Numbered from the stretch's first letter, positions 45,857 to 58,200 are shown. The stretch is DNA of 64,000 nucleotides from Molanna angustata (GCA_963576475.1 OY754972.1:28331168-28395167), one strand, 5' to 3'. Translations and numbers: made by a program. Notes: generated by a model from the letters alone, not told the origin.

Positions 45857-46789
45857 AAAATGATTAAAAGCCACCACGATGAGAAATCCATTACGACATA
45901 ACTCTAAGAGGATTGTAAAAAGCTGATACAAATTTGTATCTATTTACTCCTTAGTTCGACTTTTGTTATTTTCTTTTTACACAATTAAAAAATCTACACA
46001 TTGACAAATTCGTCAAAATCGAAGGTTTCTTGCATTGGTATGAGTGAAACAGACAATATATAACATACTTAAACGCACGACAACTGTCGCCCGAGTTATA
46101 ATAATATTTTATTGTAAACTTGATCTATTAAGTCGTTCTTTGGAAGAATATACTTACATAAATAATTAAATAATATTGAAGGATATACATAATTAAATAA
46201 TATTTCATAATTAATCTTGATTGTAGCGGCTGTTATTTTTTTAATCTTTAGTGTTTTATAACATACAAATAATTAGTTCTTAACAAATTATAAAAAAAAA
46301 CATGTTGATTTTATATTACTAAAATTGATGCCACACAAAAGGGTATTTAACTTTACTATATATCTCTGTAGGTACATTTGGATTTTTTTTTACTAGCACA
46401 TGAGATTCAACTGGATCCTTAATTGTTATATGTATTATGTAGGTAAAGTTAGAGATGAACACAATTTTCTTTTCTATGTAAGGGTGGTTGATCAATATTA
46501 AAAAAATTGTATAAAATAATAATATTAAGAAGGTATTAATAAGGTATTTACCGATTGTCCTTCACCCGTTCAATATTCCTGGAACTTAATATAATGTCTG
46601 TGTACTTTGAATCTTCTATTTTTATTATTATCTGGATTATGTAATATGTATATAACTAGATATATTTGTTAGTTTAAGAATATTTTTAGTTGTATATTTC
46701 AATATTTCCAAAGTAATACTTATTTTTACTATGATGTACATTAGGTAGGTACCTATTATATGTATCTAGACTAATCTATATGTTAAGCT
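45857..46789. other. No recognisable feature
   Basis: AT-rich; no motif. Confidence 0.45.
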
Positions 46790-47775
46790 GTAGGACTTAA
46801 TTAATTGATATTTCTCTTTTCTCGCAAACTGTAACTACTAATCAACTCCATAACTATAAGTTGGTCGTATAGAATTTTTTTTTATTTTTCTTAAAGAGTG
46901 CATTAAAACAAATTCAACGTTTGAGTTTATTTTATATCACGTTTGTATAGAAAATGCAAAAAAATAACAAATTTTGGATTTCTGATCACATAAATTTTTT
47001 CATGAGCACGCGATAGTTACCCTTAGTAATATAAAACTTCATATTGTATTTGGAGGCATTTAAATATCTCATGTTTTCAGTCACTTAAATATTTATATAT
47101 ACATAATATATATGCGCACTTGAGGGGGCATATAAACCGAAATACTCCAATTTGAAATCAATTCCTAAAATATGTTAAGCATTGTGCTTCTAAAAAAAAT
47201 TATCAGCATTTCTCTAGTGAATTCTCGTCGTACAAAAAAATAAAATTCACCTTATTAAATTATTAAAAATATCCTTTTTTGTAATAACTATGTGTCGTTG
47301 AGAAACATATATTTTATTTACTTAAAGAGTGCATAAAATCAAAGTTATTGACCGATAAAGTTTTTTTTTATTTTAAGTTAGTTTTGTTCTTAAAATGCAA
47401 AAATAACTATTTTTTGTTTCCGATAATTTGAATTACGTATAAACCCTTTTTAATGCACTCGATAGTTAATAATAATAATAATTAATAAACACTTCCTTGC
47501 AAACCTGCGCAAGTGACGATTTTATTTCGAAGTGGCAATTATTTCCAACTAACCAGTGTTTCCAGCCCAGAGAAGCAACATTAGCTTGAGAAATGAATTT
47601 AAATAAATATCTCCTCTGCTGGGGATCGAACACAGGACGCCCGCACAGAAACCAAACGGCTTACCAACTGTGCCACGGCGGTCAGTAGTTACCCTTACTA
47701 ACACGTAACTTCATAATGCATTAGGCGGTTTAATATATCATGTTTTTATTCACTAGATTGAGCGTTATATTCCCT
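46790..47775 (+). repeat. Dispersed repeat F, two units
   Basis: Unit landmarks: GAGGGGGCATATAAACC, TCTCTAGTGAATTC, TAAAAATATCCT, AAGAGTGCAT, ACGCGATAGTTACCCTTA, TTTAATATATCATG. A near-complete unit is also inserted in the LINE at 61983-62391. In the second unit a SINE-3 copy interrupts CGATAGTTACCC. Confidence 0.7.
47469..47685 (-). mobile_element. SINE-3 copy with target duplication
   Basis: Inverse: CCGCCGTGGCACAGTTGGTA (box A), TGTGTTCGATCCCCAGC (box B), CTCTGGGCTGGAAACACTGG, CACTTCGAAATAAAATCGTC, GCGCAGGTTTGCAAGGAAG and (ATT)n. Flanked by TAGTTA at 47463-47468 and 47686-47691. The other unit of repeat F shows the uninterrupted target. Confidence 0.88.
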
Positions 47776-47836
47776 ATTTAATATATTTCGTATATTATTT
47801 GACAGACAGACTCTTATACAAATTTGTCTTTGTTGA

Positions 47837-48160
47837 TTACAATATTAACATACTAATGTGTGGATAAATTAATATGGCACGGAATGCGTTGGCATGGCAC
47901 ACCCGTTTTTTTGTTCTTTTCTTGGTGAAGCCTCCACAGTCACCAGCAACTAGCAGGTATTGAAGAAAGACCCGTGGAAGACAATCGGGACGCGTTTCCA
48001 AGAACAAATCAGACTTATGTTTATTATTGTTCAATTCGAATGTCACAGGGGCGGCCACGTTTAAGTTTTGCCGATCGACAATGTTCCACAATTAAAAATA
48101 ATAAATCTAGTATAGTTATCTTCAGCAGCTGCGGTGATAACCGCATCATGCGGTCATAAA
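47837..48160. other. Two opposing unknown ORFs
   Basis: Minus 47837-48091 (DLFLETRPDCLPRVFLQYL) and plus 47974-48159 (RMSQGRPRLSFADRQCSTIK). The plus one resembles a 'GRP.LSF.......K' motif that I have seen in uncharacterised arthropod proteins, but I cannot assign either. At most one is real. Both lie downstream of the THAP gene remnant. Confidence 0.25.
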
Positions 48161-48314
48161 TAAATACATATTTACCTATTAAAAAGAAGTTTTTTTTTTA
48201 TTTTAATAATCAAACTTATATACAGGCATACAAACAAATAATACAAGAAATTATAAATTAACAATATTATTAACCATTTATGTTTGCGGGTTTTGTCAGT
48301 GAGTTAGGAATATT

Positions 48315-48895
48315 TCAGAAAACAAGATTATATATGAAATGTGCTCTATCTTTGATAAATAATTTAATTCCAAGATCCTTGGCATAGAACACACTAACTA
48401 GATTCTTGACAATCATAATTGAATCTGATATTTCTACACCATTATACACATACACTCTGCTTTTTTGAAATATAAAAAAAGAACAATATTTTTCACAAAT
48501 TTTAAAATTCCACTGACACAGTTCAACATTTTTTTGGAAATGCTGAATAAAATCATCATAATCTTGAATTTGGCACTTCCTAAAAATTGTATAATATCTT
48601 CTTTTTTTGCTGGATCATTTCTTTATGTTTTCTTCAATTCCGATAGATAGGCTGGACCATCCTTGGAACTGGAAAATCCTTGGAACAGCACTGTCTTTGA
48701 GGCGTGGATACTTCAGAGGACTATTTCCATCAACATCTTTTTCAACAGGTGTTGAAATAATATCCGATGGATGACAAAAACAGCAGAATAACAATTCGGT
48801 ATCCAAATTTTTTCGTGGAGAGGTACTTTAAAAATGGAAACAGTGCCTTCCTTTTGATTGATTTGCGGCGAGGAACACCAGCATTCCGGAACCAT
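48315..48895 (-). pseudogene. THAP-domain gene remnant (P-element-transposase-like DNA-binding domain)
   Basis: The ATG at 48893-48895 directly follows TTTACAG, a good splice acceptor. Start: VPECWCSSPQ then KEGTVSIFKVPLHEKIW, the first Cys, the SIFKVP strand and the Trp of the THAP zinc finger. A frame change and a loss of about 20 residues follow. The second frame has CFCHPSDIISTPVEKD and KYPRLKDSAVPRIF, the AVP-x-(I/F) signature that closes THAP. After an in-frame TGA (about 48615) the same frame continues for about 100 codons (QDYDDFIQHFQKNVELCQWN, RVYVYNGVEISDSIMIVKNL) to a stop at 48315-48317. A decayed host gene or a domesticated/decayed P-like element are both possible. Confidence 0.65.
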
Positions 48896-49501
48896 CTGTA
48901 AATTTATACATTATATTTAAACAAATGTCTTTCTTATTTTGTACAATTCGTTTCAAATGATAAATTATTGAAATAAAACCAAATTTAAACGTTGTTAAGT
49001 ACATTTTTTTGATAAAAATGGAAGAGCATTATGCGATGTGACGAGAGATTATTTTGTTTAAACAAATGTCTATAAAATGGTTTGGATTTCGTAACAAATC
49101 ATAAAATTAAACCATAAACAAGCGTTCAAAATCATTATATTGTAAAAAAAAGAGTTGGAATTCCCTGTATTACTGTTAATCAAAAATATAATCCGCCATG
49201 ACACACAGGAACGCATCACGTAGGAACGAGTGCTTCAATATTAAAACAATGAAAATTTTGGTATTTTACTACAAATTTGATGCTTACCTTAATCGACGAT
49301 ATTCCTAACGTATAAAATAAAACAAATTGGTAGGTATATTTTAACCACTGTAACTAACTAAAACATCGATATAATTAATAAATAACGCACGAAAATTTCG
49401 ACTGACCATACAAACACGTAATAACGGTCGAACTGAAATAGGCCCTTCGACGATGTTGCAGAAATTTCTATGGAGCTTCAGCTTCTATGGAGTAAGTATT
49501 G
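48896..49501. other. No recognisable feature
   Basis: If the THAP fragment is spliced, this would be its upstream intron. Otherwise AT-rich spacer. Confidence 0.35.
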
Positions 49502-49630
49502 GGCGCAACCCAGGATGACAGTCACTTGCTGATGTGTCCAATGATGGGAGTGGTCTGTAGCCCTGGAGATCTGATTATGACAAATCACAACGCGATGTCA
49601 GTCGCTGTTTATTGGAGTGGTAGAGCTTAG
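49502..49630 (+). pseudogene. LINE-C ORF2 C-terminus
   Basis: 42 codons to a stop at 49628-49630: GATQDDSHLLMCPMMGVVC, PGDLIMTNHNAMSVAV, YWSGRA. Aligns with CGEIQTDEHLLICQ...AVTVAVFWSGKA at 19120-19256. A downstream AGAAAGAAAG tract and pyrimidine-rich direct repeats (49655-49735, 'GCCTGCCTCA.GCTATA.CCTT') follow. Confidence 0.8.
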
Positions 49631-49737
49631 CAGAACACGAAAAAGAAAGAAAGCCTGCCTCATGCTATATCCTTGCTATATCCTAATATATATCCGCCTG
49701 CCTCAAGCTATACCCTTATATAACCGCCTGTCTCATG

Positions 49738-49950
49738 CCGACCGCCGTGGCACAGTTGGTAAGTCGTTCGGTTTCTATGCGGGCGTCCTGGGTTTGATTC
49801 CCAGTAGAATAGAAATTTATTTAAATTTATTTCTCACGCAAGTATTGCTTCTCTGGGCTGGAAACACTGTTTAATTGAAGAAAATTGCCATACTGCAATA
49901 AACTCGCTACTTGTGCAGGGTGCAGGGAAGTGTTCATTATTATTATCATG
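49738..49950 (+). mobile_element. SINE-3 copy
   Basis: CCGACCGCCGTGGCACAGTT (box A), TGGGTTTGATTCCCAG (box B arm), CTCTGGGCTGGAAACACTG, GAAAATTGCCATACTGCAAT, AAACTCGCTACTTGTGCAGG, then ATT repeats. The last 30 bp are duplicated (CACTTCAGGGTGCAGGGAAG). Confidence 0.88.
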
Positions 49951-50078
49951 AACACTTCAGGGTGCAGGGAAGTGTTTTGTCCGAAGCATTTCGAGAGTAA
50001 GCGGGACAAAAATAATGTCCTATAACGTTCCCTTTGGTGTGGAGTGAGCGAAATTGCTCTTCATCGTCATCATTGGCG

Positions 50079-50460
50079 CTACAGCTCATTGTGAGCCTTG
50101 GCCTTCTCTAGAGTTTTTCGCCTTTTGCACCGGTCCATCGCCTGCGCTCTCCGGTTTTCAACGCCAATCCTCTTTAAATTCTCCTGTTTGCCGTCTGTCC
50201 ACCTTAACTTGGGTCTCTCCTCCGGTTGATTGTCAAGAATTTTCTTTTGGGTTCGGATTTCCTCAATTCGCTGAACGTGCCATCGAAGTCATTTTTTTCA
50301 TACATCCAATTATTTTAGGATCACTGTAAAGGGTATCTTATCCTCCATATTCCATTCTCACAAAGAAGCCCTAAGATTTTTCTCAGCATCTTGCGTTCAA
50401 AGACTAACAGAATATTTTCATCCTTCCTATTAAGCACCCAGAATTCAGCACCATATTATA
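50079..50460 (-). pseudogene. LINE-B ORF2 C-terminal region
   Basis: Minus: YGAEFWVLNRKDENILLVFE, RKMLRKILGLLCENGIWRIR, a stop-containing stretch, WHVQRIEEIRTQKKIL, RPKLRWTDGKQENLKRIGVE, RAQAMDRCKRRKTLEKAKAH, NEL and stop at 50079-50081. The same family as 25420-25806, with a WRIR block and a RPKLRW tail. Multiple stops. Confidence 0.82.
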
Positions 50461-50655
50461 CAAGTACCTACTGGTCGCAGCAATGTTTTAGGTATACAAA
50501 AACAACTTAGTATTTTTTGTTAATTATCGGGAATTGAGATGTCGCTGAATACCGAAATAGCATTTATTTACCACAGCTACTCTTCTTTTAAAATCGACAC
50601 TAAACATCATAGTGGGGGCTATTATTGAGCGAAATTCCTCTTATATGTATACATA

Positions 50656-50940
50656 TTATATTAAGCTATCAATAATACGACAAAATTTATGATTATTCTT
50701 TTCGTCCTCGCTTTCTTTTCTATATTTTTGAGGATCCCACTCCCGCAGATGTGCCTGGATAATCGACAGCCATGTGACTGGCGGTCTGCCGGATCTTTGG
50801 CTTGATTCTCGATATCCATAGCTCTCTGTAACATGTTGACCGTCATTCGTCATAAAATGTGGCCACATTTGAGACTGTTTCACTATCATTTCGTCATTTG
50901 GGGCCACTTGAAAACTATCGCGGATGTGGACATTCCTCAT
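50656..50940 (-). pseudogene. Probable LINE tail ORF
   Basis: Minus 94-codon frame with SSQRSGRPPVTWLSIIQAHL and REWDPQKYRKESEDEKN. A 'GRPP..W...I...L' block fits a LINE C-terminus but no second block confirms it. Confidence 0.45.
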
Positions 50941-51033
50941 TCGTGAACATTGTCTAACCTCAATCCCACCTTTTCAAAAGATCAAAATATTATGATAGCT
51001 ACATAGGATCCATATATCCCTAAATAGTGGTCT

Positions 51034-51399
51034 TTGAGCGGACCTGGTGGTGACGTCATACATCACATCAGTCAGAAACTGAGCGACATTACAAACGTGT
51101 GTTGTCGCCGAACAATGGCGCTACTGATCATGAATATTATGACCTGGCTGCTTTGCAATTCATATTACGACTATACTCCTACCCACGTAAATACATACAT
51201 ACATGTGTTATTGTTATTTATCGTTAAACCGCATGGATTAACTGTATTAGTGTACACAAACCAATATGCCAAGCATCACAAGACAATTGAATTAGTTGTC
51301 ATCAATATTTCGTAATGGCACTATGCTGAAAGATGTTTGGAATATTCACTATAACATAAAAAACTAAAATATATCAATAACATTCAGAGCATTTATTGT
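51034..51399. other. No supported feature
   Basis: An open frame at 51034-51315 starts MSGPGGDVIHHISQKL but has no known motif and is partly low-complexity. Confidence 0.3.
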
Positions 51400-51545
51400 T
51401 CCTTCTTATTGCTCGTAGATCCCTCTCTTGCAGCACACCATGCAATATTTTTTCCACTCCTTCCTATCTCGGGCGGACAAACTCCTCGAGAGTTGGCTCT
51501 ATATCCCTCTGGCTTTTCTCCCAGGAATATTTCCGAGTAGTTTTT
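51400..51545 (-). pseudogene. LINE ORF2 extreme tail, decayed
   Basis: Minus: SLSARDRKEWKKYCMVCCKR, GIYEQ. 'A.DRK.WK' is the last conserved helix of several LINE tails in this window. Too short to assign a family. Confidence 0.5.
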
Positions 51546-51984
51546 AGTTAGATACTAGTTACATGTAACACATGAGATCCAACTGTCGATGGCGATAGTA
51601 AGTAGGTACCTAGATATCAAACCATTGAGTGAGATATTTTGTAGTGTATAGGTACTGCCTTACAAATTGTATGGAACGATGTCGTCACTAATTCAATTTT
51701 TATAATGATTGTTAAAAAATAGTTTGAGATGTAGGTACTACTACAATGTTCATATTTTTTATATAAAATTAAATTATCTAGTAGGGGTGTTTTGAATTTT
51801 TCGGTAAGTATTTTTAAAAACTTTGGCTTTATTCGATTTTTCGTTATTTTTAAAAACACATAAATTTATCATAAAAAATGTATTTTTTAATGAAAAATGT
51901 GAGAAATTCTGGAACTTTAAAAAAAATAAATCTTAGTTTTTTTATTTGTCTATATTAATACTAATTTTCAGCATTCAGCTTCAG
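51546..51984. other. No recognisable feature
   Basis: AT-rich spacer. Confidence 0.4.
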
Positions 51985-52520
51985 ATTTTATGGTTTTTGA
52001 ATTATAAGTAAAAATTCAAAAGTTGATAACTCCTGACTGAAAATAAAGATGTCGAAATGCTGAGTATAAAAGTTTTGTAGGCCTATCATTTTCTATATAA
52101 TAACTTAAAGGTTTTTTCATTGACACAGTGGAAGTTCATAATTATAAATTGTAAAAAAACTTATAAATTGAAACACAGTTATATTCCACACTGAGTATTT
52201 TTATTTGCCTAAGCGCTTTCGCCAGTCACAGCTGGCTAGTATATAGTGTGCCTCTGAGGATGCCAGCTGTGACTGGCGAAAGCGCTTAGGCAAATAAAAA
52301 TACTCAGTGTGGAATATATTTGTGTTTTAATTTATAAGTTTTTTTACAATTTATTTTCTATATATTCTGAAATTTTAAGCTCTGGGATTAAGCGAATCTA
52401 AAGTTATAAGGGACAAACACACACACAAACACACTAAATGTTCTACTCCGAATTCTGAGTAAATACACATATAGAACATATATTATATGCTGCGAAGCCA
52501 CATATAGAACATATATTATA
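51985..52520 (+). repeat. Dispersed repeat G, copy 2, split by foldback D
   Basis: Left part has CTCCTGACTGAAAATAA and ATCATTTTCTATATAA. The right part resumes at TTCTATATATTCTGAAATTT, GATTAAGCGAATCTAAAG, ACACACACAAACACAC, AAATGTTCTA, GCTGCGAAGCC. Compare 2020-2256, where no foldback intervenes. Confidence 0.7.
52145..52353. repeat. Foldback repeat D with three-stem hammerhead-like fold
   Basis: Near-perfect 92-nt arms (52145-52236, 52262-52353) with a 25-nt loop. In the plus strand 52249-52292 can form stem I TGCCT/AGGCA, core CTGAGGA, stem II GCCAG/CTGGC, GAAA, stem III AGC/GCT, and a U as the base before the stem I return. The left arm lacks the CTGAGGA half of the core. Confidence 0.85.
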
Positions 52521-52529
52521 AGTTGGTGT

Positions 52530-52660
52530 TATTTTACTTCAAAGTTGGATAAACCGTGAAAAATATAGACCCTGCATATAAAAATCCGTGTATCTTGGCT
52601 TGATTCTTTATTGATATGTTAAGAGAAATAAATTCTCTTGAACAAATTGACAGTTGGATG
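52530..52660 (+). repeat. Dispersed repeat I, copy
   Basis: AAAGTTGGATAAACCGTGAA, TTGGCTTGATTC, TTAAGAGAAATAAATTCTCT, TGAACAAATTGACAGTTGG. Matches 3575-3793. Confidence 0.65.
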
Positions 52661-52861
52661 ACTGGGACTCGCAAGAGACCATGGAGCACAGTTTTAACCT
52701 ACTTTTCCTTCATATATTGTTCCATCACTAGAAAAATTAATGCAGTGTTAAAATACTTCTTATTACTTTGTCTACTTTCGTAAAAAAATAATGAAAACAT
52801 GATATCTATATTCAATTCGACAAAAGAAGTAAAAACATAACAGAATAATCGAATATTACTA

Positions 52862-52965
52862 TGGTTACATATACGCAAACATTGGATTTTTTCCCCGTCG
52901 GAGTCAATGTTATTTTATGACAATTTGTTAACATCTCAATAGAGACGAAGATGGAATATTATAGG
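52862..52965 (+). repeat. Dispersed repeat H, partial
   Basis: ACGCAAACATTGGATTTTTT, CTCAATAGAGACGAAGATGG. Inverse of the 3440-3535 end. Confidence 0.6.
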
Positions 52966-54873
52966 AGTACCAAGAGGATGGAGTTCGTGGTGAAAGTTGA
53001 AGAAGGTGATTTTCGTTTGATAAAAAGAGACTTTTTGTCCCAAACATTTAAATACCTAGTCAGCTTTGTAACATCAGTGGAGGCAATTTGGGACACGTCA
53101 TATCAACAATGTTTCAATACAAAACTATTGTAAGTATTTAAATGCAATTCTCAGGCTTTTTTAATAAACATTTGAAGATGTTAATTAAATATATGTACCT
53201 ACCTACTCTTAATAATAAAAAAAATACAAATGACATTTTTACGGTCTAATTAGATTGTGATAGTGCAGTTATGTGATTTTTTTTATAAAAACAGGCTATT
53301 TTGTAATCAAATCAACATTCTCTGGATACATAGGTAGGTACCATTTATATTATTATTAAATCATAATGTACGAACGAGTTTATTACGAATAGGTATATTC
53401 TACAATGCATCTACTTTACATTCCATATTTTTATGTATAAATTTATGTATTTTATACTTTTGTTTTCAATAAATTAATTTGTGTTTTAGAAACAGAGAGT
53501 TTATTTGAAATAAAATTAATCAGCTCTAATTTTATATTATGAAGTAAATGCTAATAAGTTCAGGTTGTACAGAAGGCTGAAAACTTCAAATTCGTCATTA
53601 ACTACACTTCAAAAATTGAAAAACACAAGATGAGATTTGAATTTTTAAAACCCTTGCAAACTGCGAAACCACAATTCTACACTTCGCATAATTTGTAGTT
53701 CTAAATTGAAGAGTAGGTAGGTACGTGGCTCAAAGGAAAATCAGTAAAACAATTACATAATATTTTTTGAATGACATTAAAATTTTTAATTATTTAAAAT
53801 AGAAATGAAACAGAAAAATGACAATATTTGATTTAAAAATGACAAAAAAAGTTTGAAAATACATCAGTATGTTCCGCAAGTATTAATATTTGTTGAAAGT
53901 AGGTAGGTATCTAGATACAGCAGACAGAAGAGTCAGATTTCAATCCATTCTTTATCTGTAGCTTTTATCATTTATAATTTTACACTATTTTATCCGACCA
54001 ATACATACAATAAATTCATAGATTTCAATTCACTCGAATGATCGTAGAAAATCAGATTCAATTGATATAGTAAATTTATGTTTGATCATAGTTTACTGTG
54101 GTGTGGTATATACCTACATACCTATAGTAAAGATGCAGTCAGGCAGGTCTCGAGACCACAGACTCTTGGCTGATGTATTATGATTTCCAATCAATACACG
54201 CAACGACAAAAACCTGCGATATGAATTGCAGGTCGTGATCTTTTGTTCGTATTAATATATCTTTAAAATTTATCATCATAATAAGAGCTATGTAACTGTA
54301 GGACACAGTACTAAGGTAACTATTGTATGGAGGGTAACCTCTTCAGTAAAAAGATCACGCAGTAAATGGTAGGTAAACAAAAAAATACTATCCACAGTAT
54401 GGAAGTCACTCGAAAGTGATATACGATGAGCATTATATCCATTGTATGGAAATTAATACTGTGTGCATATCAAACTGGTACAAGATTTTACCACAGTCAT
54501 GAATCTACTAAACCTTTTCATTCAATATTGAGATTAATTTCTTTTAACTCAGTTAGACGAAACTTATTTTTCCGTGGAAAATATTTATTTAGTTTAGCAT
54601 TTTTTATATAATTTATGAATACATATAGCAATGAGCTTAGATTTGTTTCATTGTTAAGGGTTCAAGAATATATTTGGACATTTAGCTATTTTGTGTCGTT
54701 TTTCTTTTTTATATTTTTCCTACTTACCTAACTCATTTTTATTTTTATTTTATTGATTTGTTGTTTTTTTATAGTTTGTGACTTTTTAGTTAGCAAACAT
54801 ATATAATATTCACATTAAAATTCACAAATTATGGACGAGAAATTGAACTTTTCATCTAGGTGCCCAGATATGA
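52966..54873. other. No recognisable feature
   Basis: About 1.9 kb AT-rich DNA with only short unrecognised ORFs (52951-53133, 54426-54611). Confidence 0.45.
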
Positions 54874-55045
54874 TTTTTTTTAAATAATTATGTCCTTGTT
54901 AAACAATTTCATATTATATGTATATCTTCCTACGTTCCCTAAAATAAGCACAAATGCTTATGCGAACGCAATCGGTCGAGGCAGGATTCGAACCCGCGAC
55001 CACTGGATTACTAGCCCAGCGCGCTAACCGCTATGCCATCGACCC
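54874..55045 (-). mobile_element. SINE-1 copy
   Basis: Inverse: box A TGGCATAGCGG, anticodon arm CTGGG-CTAGTAA-TCCAG (AGT), box B GGTTCGAATCC, body AAGCATTTGTGCTTATTTT, tail to an A-run (T run at 54874-54881). Confidence 0.88.
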
Positions 55046-55117
55046 ATCTAAATTTATTTATTTTTTAAGGGACAAATACAGTCTTATAAAATATATAGAA
55101 AAAATACACTATGAAAT

Positions 55118-55291
55118 GAGTGGTGGTAGAGCGATTAGCGCGCTGGATTAGTAATCCAGTGGTCGCGAGTTCGAATCCTGCCACGACCGATTTCGTTCAC
55201 CTTTAGCACAAGCATTAATGCTTAGTTAAGGGAATGTATGAAGATGTATTTGTACTTGTTTCAAGGACATATTCATTCTTTAAAAAAAAAA
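55118..55291 (+). mobile_element. SINE-1 copy, opposite orientation
   Basis: Box A GTGGTAGAGCG, CTGGATTAGTAATCCAG (a fully palindromic anticodon arm), box B AGTTCGAATCC, CGACCGATTTCGTTCACC, GACATATTCATTCTTT and a 10-A tail (55282-55291). Confidence 0.88.
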
Positions 55292-58200
55292 CATTTTTGT
55301 CCACAATTAATGAAGTAAAAATAAAATATGCTAGACTTTTTAGGATTTATTTTATTGTTAAAATAACTAAAGAGGAAATATTTTCATTCATTTTTTATAC
55401 ATGATAGGAATTCAATAAATATTCTTGTGTACTAATATAATATTTCTTGGTGATTTAGTTACAACCTATATTAATCATTTTTGAATTGAGTACCTAGGCG
55501 AAATAATAAGCGAAAAATTATTGTAGGTACTATAAATGAATTTATTCAGATTGCGCAGGATTTTATCATGGGTGATACTGGGATACTAGTTTAGCTTCTC
55601 GAGAATCTGATCAACTCAAATAAATAATAAAAAATATAAAATTCCTAGATATATTATTTGATTGCCTACTAGTTATCCAATAATTGTCTCTCAGGTATGA
55701 TTAATTGAAATATCTCGCAGATAGGTAATTAAAAATAAATTATTCAAAAGGAGATTGATATGTCATCGTCATTATTATTAATATTCGTCAGATAATATTG
55801 AGCGCATATTTGTCTGCAATTATTATTATAATATGTACTACGTCTATACCACTAAAGGAATCTTCTCACGGGTTTAACTGGAATACAAAACTATACCCTC
55901 CTATACCTACCTGATTACATACATAAACATTCCACAGTACGATAAGTAGGTATATACATAGGTAGATAGTATTAAGACGTTTACACAGTTGATAGGGAAA
56001 CTTAGGACAGTATGAAGTATGTATGTAGATTTGCAACGACGAATACCTACATGAAAAAAATTGAATAAAAAAGGAGTAAGTTGTGATCAACTTTAAATAT
56101 TTCATTGTAGGTACATTATTTCTTCTTTTTCATAGGTTACAATTCCTAGATCAATTTTCGTGAAACCGAATGTTTTGAAATACCGATGTTTATGTAAAAC
56201 TAATCAGCCCTTGTGTAGATACCTACGCGCTGCTCACATTATAATGGATGGTTTAATTGTTTTTTGTTCGAGTTATGGGATGTAAATTGTAGTGAGAAAT
56301 TATAGTGTTTGACATATTTTAAATATACCTACTTACATATAATAATTTATTGATAGGTATGAAATCGATCCAACTTACAGAAAATACAAAATTTTATAAA
56401 AGATACGATACATAGGTTATACCGTAGGTATGTCAAACATATCTCAACGATACTCAAATCATGCACTCTGCTCATGATCCCCGTTGAGAAATCGATGTAA
56501 GAAGTGAAACCTATAGCAATATTTTCAAACATGGATGTTTACTTAGACAATCAGCGTCTAAGTCACTTTGTATTTTCTGGTTGTTTGGTAAAATGTTCGC
56601 CAGTGTGCATTATATTTGATTTTATGGTGTACATAAAGATAAATATATGCATGCGACTGTTATAATTTTCGCCAAACCTCTTGAACGTTTGTTTCTTTTT
56701 GCTTCGTTGGTTTACGTGCAAATCGGCCCCCTTTGGATAAAAGTTCAAGATGTTTGGCTACAACTTTTATGGCTTCAAGTATGTAACAGTCGACTCCGCC
56801 TGTCGACAAACGAAGAATCATCAAAATCGTTTGAGTTGAATTGCAGAGACGTAACTACCTATGCAGCAATTGCACATCCGATATTGTAACTTTATAAATA
56901 GTTGACCTATGGACGATGCAAACTATCTCTGGGAGTAGAAGTGTCATGAAACATTTTAATTAGACACCTCCGCTAGAAGCAATGGTGGTTATTCAAGAGA
57001 TAAGGATTTAATTCAATTTATCGTTAGATCTTGTTAAGAATTCATATAGTAGGTACCAACTTTATCGTCTATTATATTATGTGATCTTTTTATAAACAAT
57101 ATTCTTTTTATGAGAATATTGTTTTTATTTCATTATTGAAAACCAATAATTTTTTTTTTCTTGGTACTTAAGTTTTTAATTGGATGTGATTGTTATCAGT
57201 TACCTACAGGATTGACGCAATAGAAAATGGAATTGGAATTAAAAACGAAAATAAGAATAAAACGCGCCTATTGTTTTATTTCAACAAGAAATTAATAAAT
57301 TTACTTATTCAAGAAAAAAATATCGTTTTTGGGTAGCTTCACCACTTCTGTAAAAATGCGCCAATCAATGACAAAATGTAAGTATTGTTAGCGCCAAATG
57401 CTTGGGTGTTTATCTAGACTTTAGAGTCTGTACTTATATCTTTTTTGTATAAAAAGTTCTCTATCAAACAACAAATTTCAAACATTTTCCAACTAAGTCA
57501 ACTGAAAAATATTCAACAAATTAATGATGTGACCCAGTAATGAGATGAAAACACAATAAATCATTTCAACATATTCATTTATGTCTTCAGGTTTAAAATT
57601 TAAAAAAAAATCGACGAAGAGAACAAAATTGTAAACAATCTTTAAATAATATATTTTTTAAGGATCTCCTATAATAATGATAACGAATAGGGAGGTATGT
57701 CTAATTTTTTGAAATAAGAAATAACCTAAAAAGCATTTTGTCTACAACGAGAAAAAATGAATGAAATAATGGAATGTACGTTTTTAAAGTTGCTCTTTGT
57801 ATGACAAACGATATTATCACTATGCTATCCTTGATTGAACCTCTAAGTTAATAGAAAATTTGTGTCGAAATAATTATTAAAACTGTAAGAAATTATTATG
57901 TTTTAAAAACACAAATCTATAATATAATTACTGTACGCCATCTTTTTTCGTCCTTCAACGGATCGCCGGGGAAATAATTTTTCCTTAAACAATTTTCACG
58001 TTCGAAATTTTTGTTTAAAACAAAAAATTAAGTGATGTGAAAAAGTACAAATTAATCGTTTAAAATATATTTTCTGCATAAATTGACAATATTATTGTTT
58101 AAAAAGGAATTTTAAACATTCAGAATAAATTTTAACCGTAATAATCTGCGGAATATCCATTTTGAAAGCTGACAACATTGCTTTCAATATGTCATAATAA

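Noticed and set aside
56647..56889. 80-codon ORF as a host exon
   Set aside because: No family motif, no clear splice sites, and it overlaps an ORF on the other strand.
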